Assembly: GCA_937893145.1 (NCBI GenBank)
Contig: CALBJW010000058.1
Span: forward strand, 1-9,968
Direction: 5' to 3'
From: an uncultured Prevotellaceae bacterium
GTDB lineage: Bacteria; Bacteroidota; Bacteroidia; Bacteroidales; Bacteroidaceae
Length of the DNA stretch: 9,968 nucleotides
Below are positions 1 to 4,635 of the stretch, in pieces (the first letter of the stretch is position 1; every line of letters starts with the position of its first letter). A program made the translations under genes and the position numbers. Below the pieces are notes generated by a model. That model made no database searches. It saw nothing but the letters and a program-made list of their open reading frames with translations, and had not been told where the DNA came from.

Positions 1-2
1 AG

Positions 3-22
3 TTCCCTATATCATTCCCTAT
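3..22. repeat. short direct repeat TTCCCTAT at the left edge
   Basis: TTCCCTAT occurs at 3-10 and again at 15-22, a 12-bp period, and a close variant TTTCCTAT recurs at 165-172, just before the palindromic arms ATCAC/GTGAT (171-175, 178-182). The second copy runs into a perfect 8-bp palindrome, ATCATGAT (21-28). The array is cut by the window edge, so its true extent is unknown. It could be an iteron or operator fragment, or chance. Confidence 0.3.
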
Positions 23-164
23 CATGATGGCAGAAATGAACTCTATAAACAAACTGATTGATAACATCATCGGTGAGAATATGAATTGTGAAATCAAATG
101 GGGACTTTCTCCTCGTGAAGATAAAATATCCCGAATTGTATGTGCATTTTCCCCCGTACTATGA
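3..164 (+). CDS. C-terminal part of an unidentified reading frame (partial)
   Basis: A frame open to the left window edge ends in TGA at 162-164. Read from the first in-frame ATG at 24 it gives 46 residues with a helix-like segment (NSINKLIDNIIGEN) and an end reading SPREDKISRIVCAFSPVL. I do not recognise the family. The residues before the ATG repeat the tripeptide FPI because the DNA itself repeats TTCCCTAT, so it is unclear whether the real gene starts at 24/27 or comes in from outside the window. It lies upstream of, and in the same direction as, the repeat-protein gene at 286. The codon pattern is plausible but the call is weak. Confidence 0.35.
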   Translation, partial: FPISFPIMMAEMNSINKLIDNIIGENMNCEIKWGLSPREDKISRIVCAFSPVL

Positions 165-249
165 TTTCCTATCACTCGTGATGTATTACGAACATAAAAA
201 ATAAAAACTGATTTTTCAGGTTATGCCCACCGTTGGCACACCTCAATAT

Positions 250-258
250 TAATTTTGC
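250..258 (+). promoter_or_regulatory. Bacteroidota-type -7 element upstream of the repeat-protein gene
   Basis: TAATTTTGC matches the Bacteroidota -7 consensus TAnnTTTG exactly. No good TTTG lies at the expected distance upstream; the nearest TTG is at 233-235, which is too close. Transcription would start about 20-25 nt before the ATG at 286. The rest of 165-285 is A/T-rich and holds no other gene I can support. Confidence 0.45.
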
Positions 259-285
259 ACTATCAAAACATTATTAATATATAAT

Positions 286-819
286 ATGAGTACTATGACA
301 ACAAAATTAAGTGATGACTTCATGCAGCGTATCGCTGATGAAGAAGTCTGGAAAGAACTGTCCAGCGAAGTAGCATGGACAGAAGAGCTTCTTGAAAAGT
401 ATCAGGACAAGGTTGACTGGAATGAGGTTTCGGAGAACCATCATATCATGTGGACTGTTCCTATGCTCCAGAAATTTGAGAAGAAGGTAAACTGGCCAAA
501 GCTATCTCATGAACTTAACGAGGATCAGCTGACAAGTGCCATCGTTGATACCTTCAAAGACAAGTGGGACTGGCATGAGCTATCAGGTAACTGGGACTTG
601 GAATTAACTTACGAGTTGATAGACAAGTACATTGATCGATGGGACTGGAAAGAACTCATCAGCAGAAGAGGTCGCGTCAGCATCTTTGACGATAATGGTA
701 TTACTTTCTATGAAAGATATAAGGAGTATATACCAGCATCACATCTTCAAGACACAAATCTGTGGACAGAAATCGTGGAGCAGCGCAAGACTCAGATAAT
801 GAACGAGATCCTATCATAA
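286..819 (+). CDS. tandem 'KWDW'-repeat protein, 177 aa
   Basis: Function unknown. The body consists of about five tandem repeats of 24-26 residues, each beginning with Trp followed by a K/HELS-like segment and ending in a KDKWDW-like segment. Units start near residues 22, 45, 70, 96 and 121; the last is degenerate. Between the Trp landmarks are amphipathic stretches such as ELLEKYQDKVD and ELIDKYIDRWD, suggesting a regular alpha-helical solenoid. There is no signal peptide or membrane segment. From memory, similar repeats occur in uncharacterised Bacteroidota and phage proteins and I know of no assigned activity. A protein-binding scaffold is a guess. The gene has its own promoter-like box at 250, and the next gene follows after 30 nt in the same direction. 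Confidence 0.8.
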   Translation: MSTMTTKLSDDFMQRIADEEVWKELSSEVAWTEELLEKYQDKVDWNEVSENHHIMWTVPMLQKFEKKVNWPKLSHELNEDQLTSAIVDTFKDKWDWHELSGNWDLELTYELIDKYIDRWDWKELISRRGRVSIFDDNGITFYERYKEYIPASHLQDTNLWTEIVEQRKTQIMNEILS

Positions 820-849
820 TATCTTTAACATTATTACTCCTATACAATT

Positions 850-1074
850 ATGGCACTTTGGAAAATAAGCGTAAAAACTGCAGGAACAGTCAATGGTGTC
901 CGATTAGAAAAAGGCATGTTCATAGAAATGCCAACCAACGGACTGAATCCCTTACAAGCAGTATCAGCACACAAATCACAGATCAGTATGCTATTTCAAA
1001 ACAAATATGGAATAGACTTGCTTAAGGCAAATCTGGTCAATGCTGGCAGATTGTCTTGTGAGAAAATAGGGTGA
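850..1074 (+). CDS. small DUF6140-like protein, 74 aa
   Basis: A short basic soluble protein. Its N-terminus (MALWKISVK, then a VNGVRLEKGMFIEMPT segment) reads like a small beta-barrel and resembles the DUF6140 family of short Bacteroidota proteins as I remember it; that assignment cannot be checked here. The C-terminal half has an alternating hydrophobic pattern ending in LSCEKIG. No catalytic motif or cysteine pair is visible. It follows the repeat-protein gene by 30 nt and is the last gene of the rightward unit before the hairpin at 1090-1128. Function unknown. Confidence 0.7.
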   Translation: MALWKISVKTAGTVNGVRLEKGMFIEMPTNGLNPLQAVSAHKSQISMLFQNKYGIDLLKANLVNAGRLSCEKIG

Positions 1075-1089
1075 GAGATTCCAAAAGAA

Positions 1090-1128
1090 TAGAGGCAAGC
1101 CTTTGTTTTGAACAAAAACTTGCCTCTA
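1090..1128. terminator. hairpin terminator between convergent units
   Basis: A perfect 10-bp stem (TAGAGGCAAG at 1090-1099, CTTGCCTCTA at 1119-1128) encloses a loop that can fold again (TTTTG/CAAAA). Reading leftward the stem is followed by ATTCTTTT, a loose U-tract; reading rightward the following bases are weaker. It lies 15 nt past the stop of the gene at 850 and on the far side of the leftward repressor operon, so it probably ends transcription from both directions. Confidence 0.65.
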
Positions 1129-1147
1129 AACTGTTGATTATCATAAT

Positions 1148-1201
1148 TTACTCTTCAACAGCAGCCTGCGCGGCAGACATTTGTTGTTGTAATAGAACGA
1201 C
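1148..1201 (-). pseudogene. possible 3'-end remnant of a leftward gene
   Basis: Leftward, the bases read VVLLQQQMSAAQAAVEE and then TAA (1148-1150), with an upstream in-frame stop at 1202-1204. The Ala/Gln/Glu-rich end followed about 20 nt later by the hairpin at 1090-1128 looks like the end of a gene that lost its body, leaving the last codons and the terminator. It is far too short to prove by composition alone, and there is no start or ribosome site that would make it a real peptide gene. Confidence 0.3.
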
Positions 1202-1219
1202 TTACAACGGCGGTGTAAG
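1201..1219 (-). terminator. small hairpin just after the membrane-protein gene
   Basis: A perfect 6-bp inverted repeat, CTTACA (1201-1206) and TGTAAG (1214-1219), with a 7-nt loop, starts six bases past the leftward stop codon at 1225-1227. It is followed leftward by only a short mixed T-rich stretch, so it is at best a weak terminator or a 3'-end stabiliser ahead of the stronger hairpin at 1090-1128. Confidence 0.35.
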
Positions 1220-1224
1220 ATTGC

Positions 1225-1761
1225 CTACATTTTCCCTTCTACAGGTGTTCTTTGTTGCCTATTTATAGGGTAATATGGAGTAGGCTTTCTTACAGGTGCA
1301 TTCTCCTTCTTTTGAATATCTTTCTTAGGTATCTGAGGAGTGTCGTTTGTATCTTCTTCCTCATAAATAGATTTTGCTGTTATTATAGATGCAGCTCCCG
1401 AAGCAACCAGTGATATTGTTTCAAGTAATGAAAAATCATTGATTGTTGTGGTGACAAATGCAACGACACAAATAACAACATGTAAAGTAGCAAGGACTAC
1501 GGCAGTAACCCTCTTACCTTCTGGTGCTGTTAGTGCTCCAGCTTTAACAAATAAGAAGCCCGAACAGCAATTACATGCTAAATACAGCAGAATCTTAGTA
1601 AGAGAAGTTACATTTGTTCCACTATAACTTTCAAACACTCCATTTTGCAAATCGCAGTACATTACAGCTAACGCGTAGCCAATAATACTACATGCTACTG
1701 ATGCGATCGGTACAAGAACCCATCGTAAGGCTTTTATTGGGCGTGACATTTCCTTCTTCAT
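1225..1761 (-). CDS. multi-pass membrane protein in the repressor operon, 178 aa
   Basis: Function unknown. Four hydrophobic stretches are visible, near residues 12-34, 54-76, 84-106 and 112-128. They are followed by a long hydrophilic, Pro/Lys-rich tail (about residues 130-178) that is probably cytoplasmic. No Cys motif, enzyme signature or lipobox is seen. The start codon overlaps the stop of the repressor gene as ATGA, so the two are translationally coupled and share one promoter, which would make this protein one of the few made in the lysogen. By analogy with membrane proteins expressed from lysogenic operons it could act in superinfection exclusion or as a membrane partner of the repressor; both are inference from position only. 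Confidence 0.75.
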   Translation of the reverse strand: MKKEMSRPIKALRWVLVPIASVACSIIGYALAVMYCDLQNGVFESYSGTNVTSLTKILLYLACNCCSGFLFVKAGALTAPEGKRVTAVVLATLHVVICVVAFVTTTINDFSLLETISLVASGAASIITAKSIYEEEDTNDTPQIPKKDIQKKENAPVRKPTPYYPINRQQRTPVEGKM

Positions 1762-2099
1762 TTCTTCATCAGTATTTGTATTGTACGTTCTTTTTCCTCC
1801 AACAGCATTTCCAAATACTTGATGCGTTGGAGTGCATCACCGTCTCCGTGCGTAACAGTGCTCTGAATAGCTGCGACACTATTGTCTCCAGAAGCTACAG
1901 CATTATTGCCTTCTGTAGGATAGAAGAAGGACATATCTACGCCTATTGCTACTGCTATTCTTTCAAGCAGACCAGATTTCACATCGTTTACAATCATTGA
2001 TTGGTTAAACGACTGCTGAGACATCTCTAAACGTCTCGCGATTTCAGACTGAGAAACTCCACAGGCTGAAAGTTTTGTTTTAAGCTCTTTTCCTGTCAT
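1758..2099 (-). CDS. cI-like helix-turn-helix phage repressor, 113 aa
   Basis: Residues 4-57 form an XRE/cI-type helix-turn-helix domain: GVSQSEIARRLEMSQQSFNQ supplies the two DNA-contacting helices and LLERIAVAIGVDMSFFY closes the five-helix bundle. A short Gly/Asn/Ser-rich linker (64-78) leads to a C-terminal coiled coil (about 88-111, YLEMLLEEKERTIQILM), the likely dimerisation element. There is no LexA/cI-type Ser-Lys self-cleavage domain. The frame continues upstream to an ATG at 2240, but I chose ATG 2099 because the longer N-terminus has no recognisable fold and would make the rightward promoter and both operators coding sequence. It is the first gene of a leftward pair and probably controls the divergent early promoter and itself. 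Confidence 0.85.
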   Translation of the reverse strand: MTGKELKTKLSACGVSQSEIARRLEMSQQSFNQSMIVNDVKSGLLERIAVAIGVDMSFFYPTEGNNAVASGDNSVAAIQSTVTHGDGDALQRIKYLEMLLEEKERTIQILMKK

Positions 2100-2116
2100 A
2101 CAATAGTTTCTTTGTA
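2099..2116. promoter_or_regulatory. operator over the repressor start codon
   Basis: Inverted repeat TACAA (2099-2103), 8-bp spacer TAGTTTCT, TTGTA (2112-2116). It is nearly identical in arms, spacing and spacer sequence to the site at 2153-2172 (spacer TGTTTTCT), and both continue with a G on the right. It overlaps the first base of the repressor ATG, so occupancy would block elongation or translation-proximal transcription of the repressor operon, i.e. autoregulation. Repressor binding is inferred, not shown. Confidence 0.6.
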
Positions 2117-2146
2117 GGTTAAATGTTAAATATTGTAAAAACACAG

Positions 2147-2179
2147 CAAATTCTACAATGTTTTCTTTGTAGATACAAT
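2147..2179 (-). promoter_or_regulatory. candidate leftward promoter of the repressor operon
   Basis: On the minus strand, TAGAATTTG (plus 2147-2155) resembles the -7 element TAnnTTTG with one extra spacer base, and ATTG (plus 2176-2179) sits 20 bp upstream as a weak -33. Transcripts would begin near 2138-2141 and leave roughly a 40-nt leader before ATG 2099. The -7 box overlaps the left arm of the operator at 2153-2172. A second -7-like box on this strand (TACCTTTG, plus 2245-2252) is farther away and would give a leader of about 140 nt. Confidence 0.4.
2153..2172. promoter_or_regulatory. operator between the divergent promoters
   Basis: Perfect inverted repeat CTACAA (2153-2158), 8-bp spacer TGTTTTCT, TTGTAG (2167-2172). 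Its right arm contains the -33 TTTG of the rightward promoter and its left arm overlaps the candidate leftward -7 box, so one bound dimer could control both. A matching site lies 55 bp to the left. This is the arrangement expected for a repressor/early-promoter switch. Confidence 0.7.
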
Positions 2180-2196
2180 TATTCTCTTTATCTTTG
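2166..2196 (+). promoter_or_regulatory. rightward early promoter
   Basis: TTTG (2166-2169) and TATCTTTG (2189-2196) match the Bacteroidota -33/-7 consensus TTTG...TAnnTTTG with a 19-bp spacer. Transcription should start near 2200-2203, giving a leader of about 90 nt before the first early gene at 2292. The -33 box lies inside the palindromic operator, so the repressor would exclude polymerase. Confidence 0.75.
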
Positions 2197-2225
2197 CACC
2201 CGAAAGTTGATTGTTCGCAGTGCAA
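2194..2225 (+). promoter_or_regulatory. hyphenated palindrome at the early transcription start
   Basis: TTGCAC (2194-2199) pairs with GTGCAA (2220-2225), and inside them CGAA (2201-2204) pairs with TTCG (2214-2217). The element straddles the end of the -7 box and the predicted start site, so it could be a second regulator's site in DNA or a 5'-leader hairpin in RNA; if the start is at 2200 or later, part of the outer arm would be missing from the transcript. It is unrelated in sequence to the TACAA operators. Confidence 0.4.
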
Positions 2226-2291
2226 GTTGCTCTGTTTCAATCGGCAAAGGTAACAATTTTTATTGAAATAAACGAATAAATAAAGTTAAAA

Positions 2292-2513
2292 ATGGCATTT
2301 GAAGTAATACGCAAGACGACGATCATTGCAACGGACAGCCTTCTGACACTCGCAAATGGCGAAACAGTAGAAGTAGCATGTACCGATTTCGCTCCACTCC
2401 AGACAGTACACAGTGCTGCTTCTCGCCTCAATGCAAGAGCAGGCTTCAAGGAGTTCGAGATTACAACGCCAGACAACGGCGCACACATCATCATCAAGCG
2501 CAACAAGCAATGA
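2292..2513 (+). CDS. small early protein, 73 aa, conserved-looking
   Basis: First gene after the early promoter. A soluble protein with a TTIIATDSLLTLANGETVEV start, a central QTVHSAASRLNARAG segment that reads as a helix with basic residues, and an EFEITTPDNGAHIIIKR end that looks like paired beta strands. From memory, similar small proteins are frequent in Bacteroidota phages and have no assigned role. It is not a helix-turn-helix protein, so it is not an obvious Cro. The next gene starts within its stop codon (ATGA). Confidence 0.75.
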   Translation: MAFEVIRKTTIIATDSLLTLANGETVEVACTDFAPLQTVHSAASRLNARAGFKEFEITTPDNGAHIIIKRNKQ

Positions 2514-2644
2514 ACGAACACAGAGAACGCCAGCCGTCAGCATGTAAGGGCTGCACAGTAGCATACCAAGCCATTAACGGTTTGTACTGCCCACAGCGCA
2601 AGTGCTACGTTGAATACGCTGCACAGCGTCCATGCCAGAAATAA
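2510..2644 (+). CDS. tiny cysteine-rich, probable zinc-binding protein, 44 aa
   Basis: Starts at the ATG overlapping the previous stop codon (ATGA at 2510-2513) and ends TAA 2642-2644. The longer frame that opens at 2378 is only the shadow of the preceding gene. Five cysteines are present (residues 12, 15, 27, 32, 42) in the order CKGC, CPQRKC and a final PC, which is suggestive of one zinc site, although the second pair is not a classic CxxC. The INGLYC and YVEYA...PC segments resemble a family of small Bacteroidota/phage proteins I have seen without a function. Coupling to the upstream gene suggests co-production. Confidence 0.7.
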   Translation: MNEHRERQPSACKGCTVAYQAINGLYCPQRKCYVEYAAQRPCQK

Positions 2645-2675
2645 TCGAGTAACAATTATAAAGCAATCACGAAAC

Positions 2676-2903
2676 ATGAAAGAATTAGTCAACATCCTCT
2701 ATGGTGAGGAAATCAAAGAGTTCAAGGCTTACACTCGTAAGCAGAAGGCAGTGCACATCTACGTTGTTGTATCTCTCTGCCTCGTATTCCTGTTCGCTTG
2801 CAGCAACAGTCTCATTGCAGCGTTGCTCTCTGTAGCTAATCTTGGCAACGCCGTTCGCCTTGGCTACAAGCACATACCAAACTTCGGACAGGAGGAGGAG
2901 TAA
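2676..2903 (+). CDS. small membrane protein, 75 aa
   Basis: Start taken at ATG 2676 (MKELVNILYG), 31 nt after the previous stop; the upstream in-frame ATG at 2610 would overlap the cysteine-rich gene. The N-terminal third is hydrophilic and Lys/Glu-rich, followed by a long hydrophobic stretch (about residues 25-48, HIYVVVSLCLVFLFACSNSL) that continues into AALLSVANLGNAV. That gives one long or two short membrane passes, and a charged EEE end. Function unknown; small early membrane proteins in phages often target host envelope functions, which is only an analogy here. Confidence 0.65.
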   Translation: MKELVNILYGEEIKEFKAYTRKQKAVHIYVVVSLCLVFLFACSNSLIAALLSVANLGNAVRLGYKHIPNFGQEEE

Positions 2904-2906
2904 ACC

Positions 2907-3110
2907 ATGGTAGAGACAACAATCAGCCAGATTAAGGCTGGCACATTCTTCACTCTCAAACCTATCGAGGAGCCAAAGGAAAGCCAAGTGTACGTCCGCG
3001 ATAAATACAATCGCAGCACAAAGAAGTACGAGGCTTACAAGTTTGAAGACATCAGCGACTTCCGCGAGTTCAAGGGCGACAAGAAGGTTTACATCGACTT
3101 CTATTTCTAA
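2907..3110 (+). CDS. small hypothetical early protein, 67 aa
   Basis: A soluble, Lys/Glu- and aromatic-rich protein. It opens with VETTISQIKAGTFFTLKPIEE, followed by a YVRDKYNRSTKKYEAYKFEDI segment that looks like a beta hairpin with a basic turn, and ends DKKVYIDFYF. The pattern of a single-strand start followed by strand-turn-strand suggests a small beta fold. I do not recognise a family with certainty. It begins three bases after the preceding stop, and its TAA shares a base with the next start codon (TAATG), so it is part of the same tightly packed operon. Confidence 0.7.
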   Translation: MVETTISQIKAGTFFTLKPIEEPKESQVYVRDKYNRSTKKYEAYKFEDISDFREFKGDKKVYIDFYF

Positions 3111-3379
3111 TGATGCAGATACAATTCCCCGACCGCATGGTGACCTACGACGTGTTTATGTCTGACCTCGCCAGCCGTATTGCCGAGAAGCTCCTCTGCA
3201 TCAGAGAACAGCCAGAGGTAATCAGCCAGCGTGCAGCATACCGCGAGTATGGCAAACCAAACGTACAGCGTTGGCTGCGTCAAGGTAAGTTACACCCATG
3301 CAAGCGCATCGGCAAGGTGGAATACTCCACCGCCGAGCTGCGCATGGCACAACAAGTTCAACAAGATTATTTCAAGTAA
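3110..3379 (+). CDS. excisionase/MerR-like helix-turn-helix protein, 89 aa
   Basis: The segment from about residue 36 to 75 (ISQRAAYREYGKPNVQRWLRQG, then a HPCKRIGKVEYSTAELR wing) has the form of a winged helix of the excisionase/MerR type: an N-terminal helix-turn-helix whose second helix contains RWLRQG, a short basic wing and a closing helix. The N-terminal 30 residues are a separate helical stretch. It could serve as an excisionase, a directionality factor or an early transcription regulator; the sequence does not decide. Two ATGs (3110 and 3113) are in frame; the first overlaps the previous stop codon. The next gene starts two bases after its stop. Confidence 0.65.
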   Translation: MMQIQFPDRMVTYDVFMSDLASRIAEKLLCIREQPEVISQRAAYREYGKPNVQRWLRQGKLHPCKRIGKVEYSTAELRMAQQVQQDYFK

Positions 3380-3381
3380 GT

Positions 3382-3576
3382 ATGTTATACGCAATAGAAT
3401 TTAAGAAAGGCAGAGTCGGACACCGTGAGTTCTGCGAGTATGTAGGCGACATCTTCATCGAGGTTGAGCTTGCCTTCAACGACGACAGCTATGCTCTGGA
3501 GTGTCAAGCATGGGCAGAGGAAGCCAATAGTGGCGACAGATACGAGGACGAAAACCTTATTATCGTATGCAAGTAG
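3382..3576 (+). CDS. small hypothetical early protein, 64 aa
   Basis: Start set at ATG 3382 (MLYAIEFKKG), immediately after the preceding stop; the longer frame from 3298 is out-of-frame reading of that gene. It is an acidic protein with an N-terminal strand-like segment and a central HREFCEYVGDIFIEVEL stretch, ending ENLIIVCK. No family recognised. It overlaps the radical SAM gene by 10 nt, which implies translational coupling between the two, so it may be a partner of that enzyme, although no sequence feature proves this. Confidence 0.65.
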   Translation: MLYAIEFKKGRVGHREFCEYVGDIFIEVELAFNDDSYALECQAWAEEANSGDRYEDENLIIVCK

Positions 3577-4610
3577 GACTCATAGATGCAGACCTCATGT
3601 GGGGCGAACATGCCAACGGACGACGCTACGGCAATTCCAAAGCTGACATCTTCCCTAATCTCGCTCTCATGAAGATTAGTGCTTACCATAAGCAGCAGGG
3701 CGACGATGTAAGCTGGTACAGTGGTGTTGAAGGCATGTACGACAAGGTGTATATCTCCAAGGTATTCTCCACCACTCCCGACTCTCGCGAGATATTCCAG
3801 TCAAAGGAGGTTATCTTCGGCGGCTCTGGGTACTGCATCAACCTCATAGACGGTAAAGAAGTATGGCAGGAGCCTACACACCTCGACAGGGTTCTGCAAT
3901 TCGCTGACCATACCACACAGTACAGGTACCAGTCACAGCTGCCTTACGAGATTGAGCACATCATGCCAGATTACTCTCTCTACCCGATGATAAAAGATAC
4001 CGCCTACGGTTTCCTGTCTCGCGGTTGTCCTCGCGGCTGTCACTTCTGCCATGTTGAGGCTAAGGAAGGTCGAAAGTCCTACAAGGTAGCGAACCTATCT
4101 GAGTGGTGGGGGGGGCAAAAAAACATCGTCCTGTGTGACCCGAACATACTTGCGTGCCGTGAATGGAAGGACTTGCTACAGCAGCTTGCCGACTCCAAGG
4201 CAAAGGTTGACATCAACCAAGGCATGGATGCGCGACTGCTCACGCCAGAGAAGGTTGAATACCTCAACAAGATACGTCTCTCCACTATTCACTTCGCATG
4301 GGACGACTATAAACAGAAGGATAAGGTGCTGAAAGGGCTGCGCTGTTTCGCAGAGCATTTCCACCGTAAGCTTGACAAAGGACACTGGGCACAGGTGTTT
4401 GTCCTCACAAACTACGACACCACACCTGCACAAGACCTTGAACGCATCTATACTCTCCGCGACATGGGCTTCGAGCCTTACGTCATGGTGTACGACAAAG
4501 CACATGCAGACCGCTTCTATAAGAGCCTGCAACGCTGGGTAAACATGCGAGCCATATTCCACAAGATTGCAACCTTTGAGGAGTACGACCGCGGCAAAGC
4601 TAAAGAATAA
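3567..4610 (+). CDS. phage-type radical SAM protein, 347 aa
   Basis: Contains the radical SAM iron-sulfur motif CX3CX2C (C154, C158, C161 in GCPRGCHFCHVE), so it should bind a [4Fe-4S] cluster and S-adenosylmethionine. The N-terminal 1-85 resembles the Rossmann-like region that precedes the barrel in B12-type radical SAM proteins (LIDAD, FPNLALMKISAYHKQQGDDV, VYISKVF), but I see no DxHxxG cobalamin motif. Barrel segments follow: NIVLCDPNILA (186-197), VDINQGMDARLL (214-225), IHFAWDD (241-247), VFVLTNYDTT (277-286), PYVMVYDK (304-311). From memory this family is widespread in gut bacteria and phages with no known substrate. Residues 90-125 look like an insertion relative to relatives I recall. 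It overlaps the small gene upstream by 10 nt and precedes dUTPase. Substrate unknown. Confidence 0.85.
   Translation: MQVGLIDADLMWGEHANGRRYGNSKADIFPNLALMKISAYHKQQGDDVSWYSGVEGMYDKVYISKVFSTTPDSREIFQSKEVIFGGSGYCINLIDGKEVWQEPTHLDRVLQFADHTTQYRYQSQLPYEIEHIMPDYSLYPMIKDTAYGFLSRGCPRGCHFCHVEAKEGRKSYKVANLSEWWGGQKNIVLCDPNILACREWKDLLQQLADSKAKVDINQGMDARLLTPEKVEYLNKIRLSTIHFAWDDYKQKDKVLKGLRCFAEHFHRKLDKGHWAQVFVLTNYDTTPAQDLERIYTLRDMGFEPYVMVYDKAHADRFYKSLQRWVNMRAIFHKIATFEEYDRGKAKE
4109..4124 (+). other. adjacent G8 and A7 homopolymer runs inside the radical SAM gene
   Basis: Eight G, one C and seven A follow one another within codons for WWGGQKN (residues 180-186). The zero frame reads CAA AAA AAC, so the heptamer A AAA AAC is in the phase used by -1 slippery sites, with a purine-rich run just upstream. 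A -1 slip would reach a stop after a handful of codons. The encoded residues themselves look normal for the family, so the gene is intact as given. Confidence 0.5.
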
Positions 4611-4635
4611 TTGTTTGACAATAAAATAGAGTAAC

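Noticed and set aside
2100..2240. N-terminal extension of the repressor from ATG 2240
   Set aside because: The extra 47 residues have no recognisable fold and would place both operators and the rightward promoter inside coding sequence. The shorter start at 2099 leaves a normal divergent control region. A -7-like box at 2245-2252 on the minus strand leaves some doubt.
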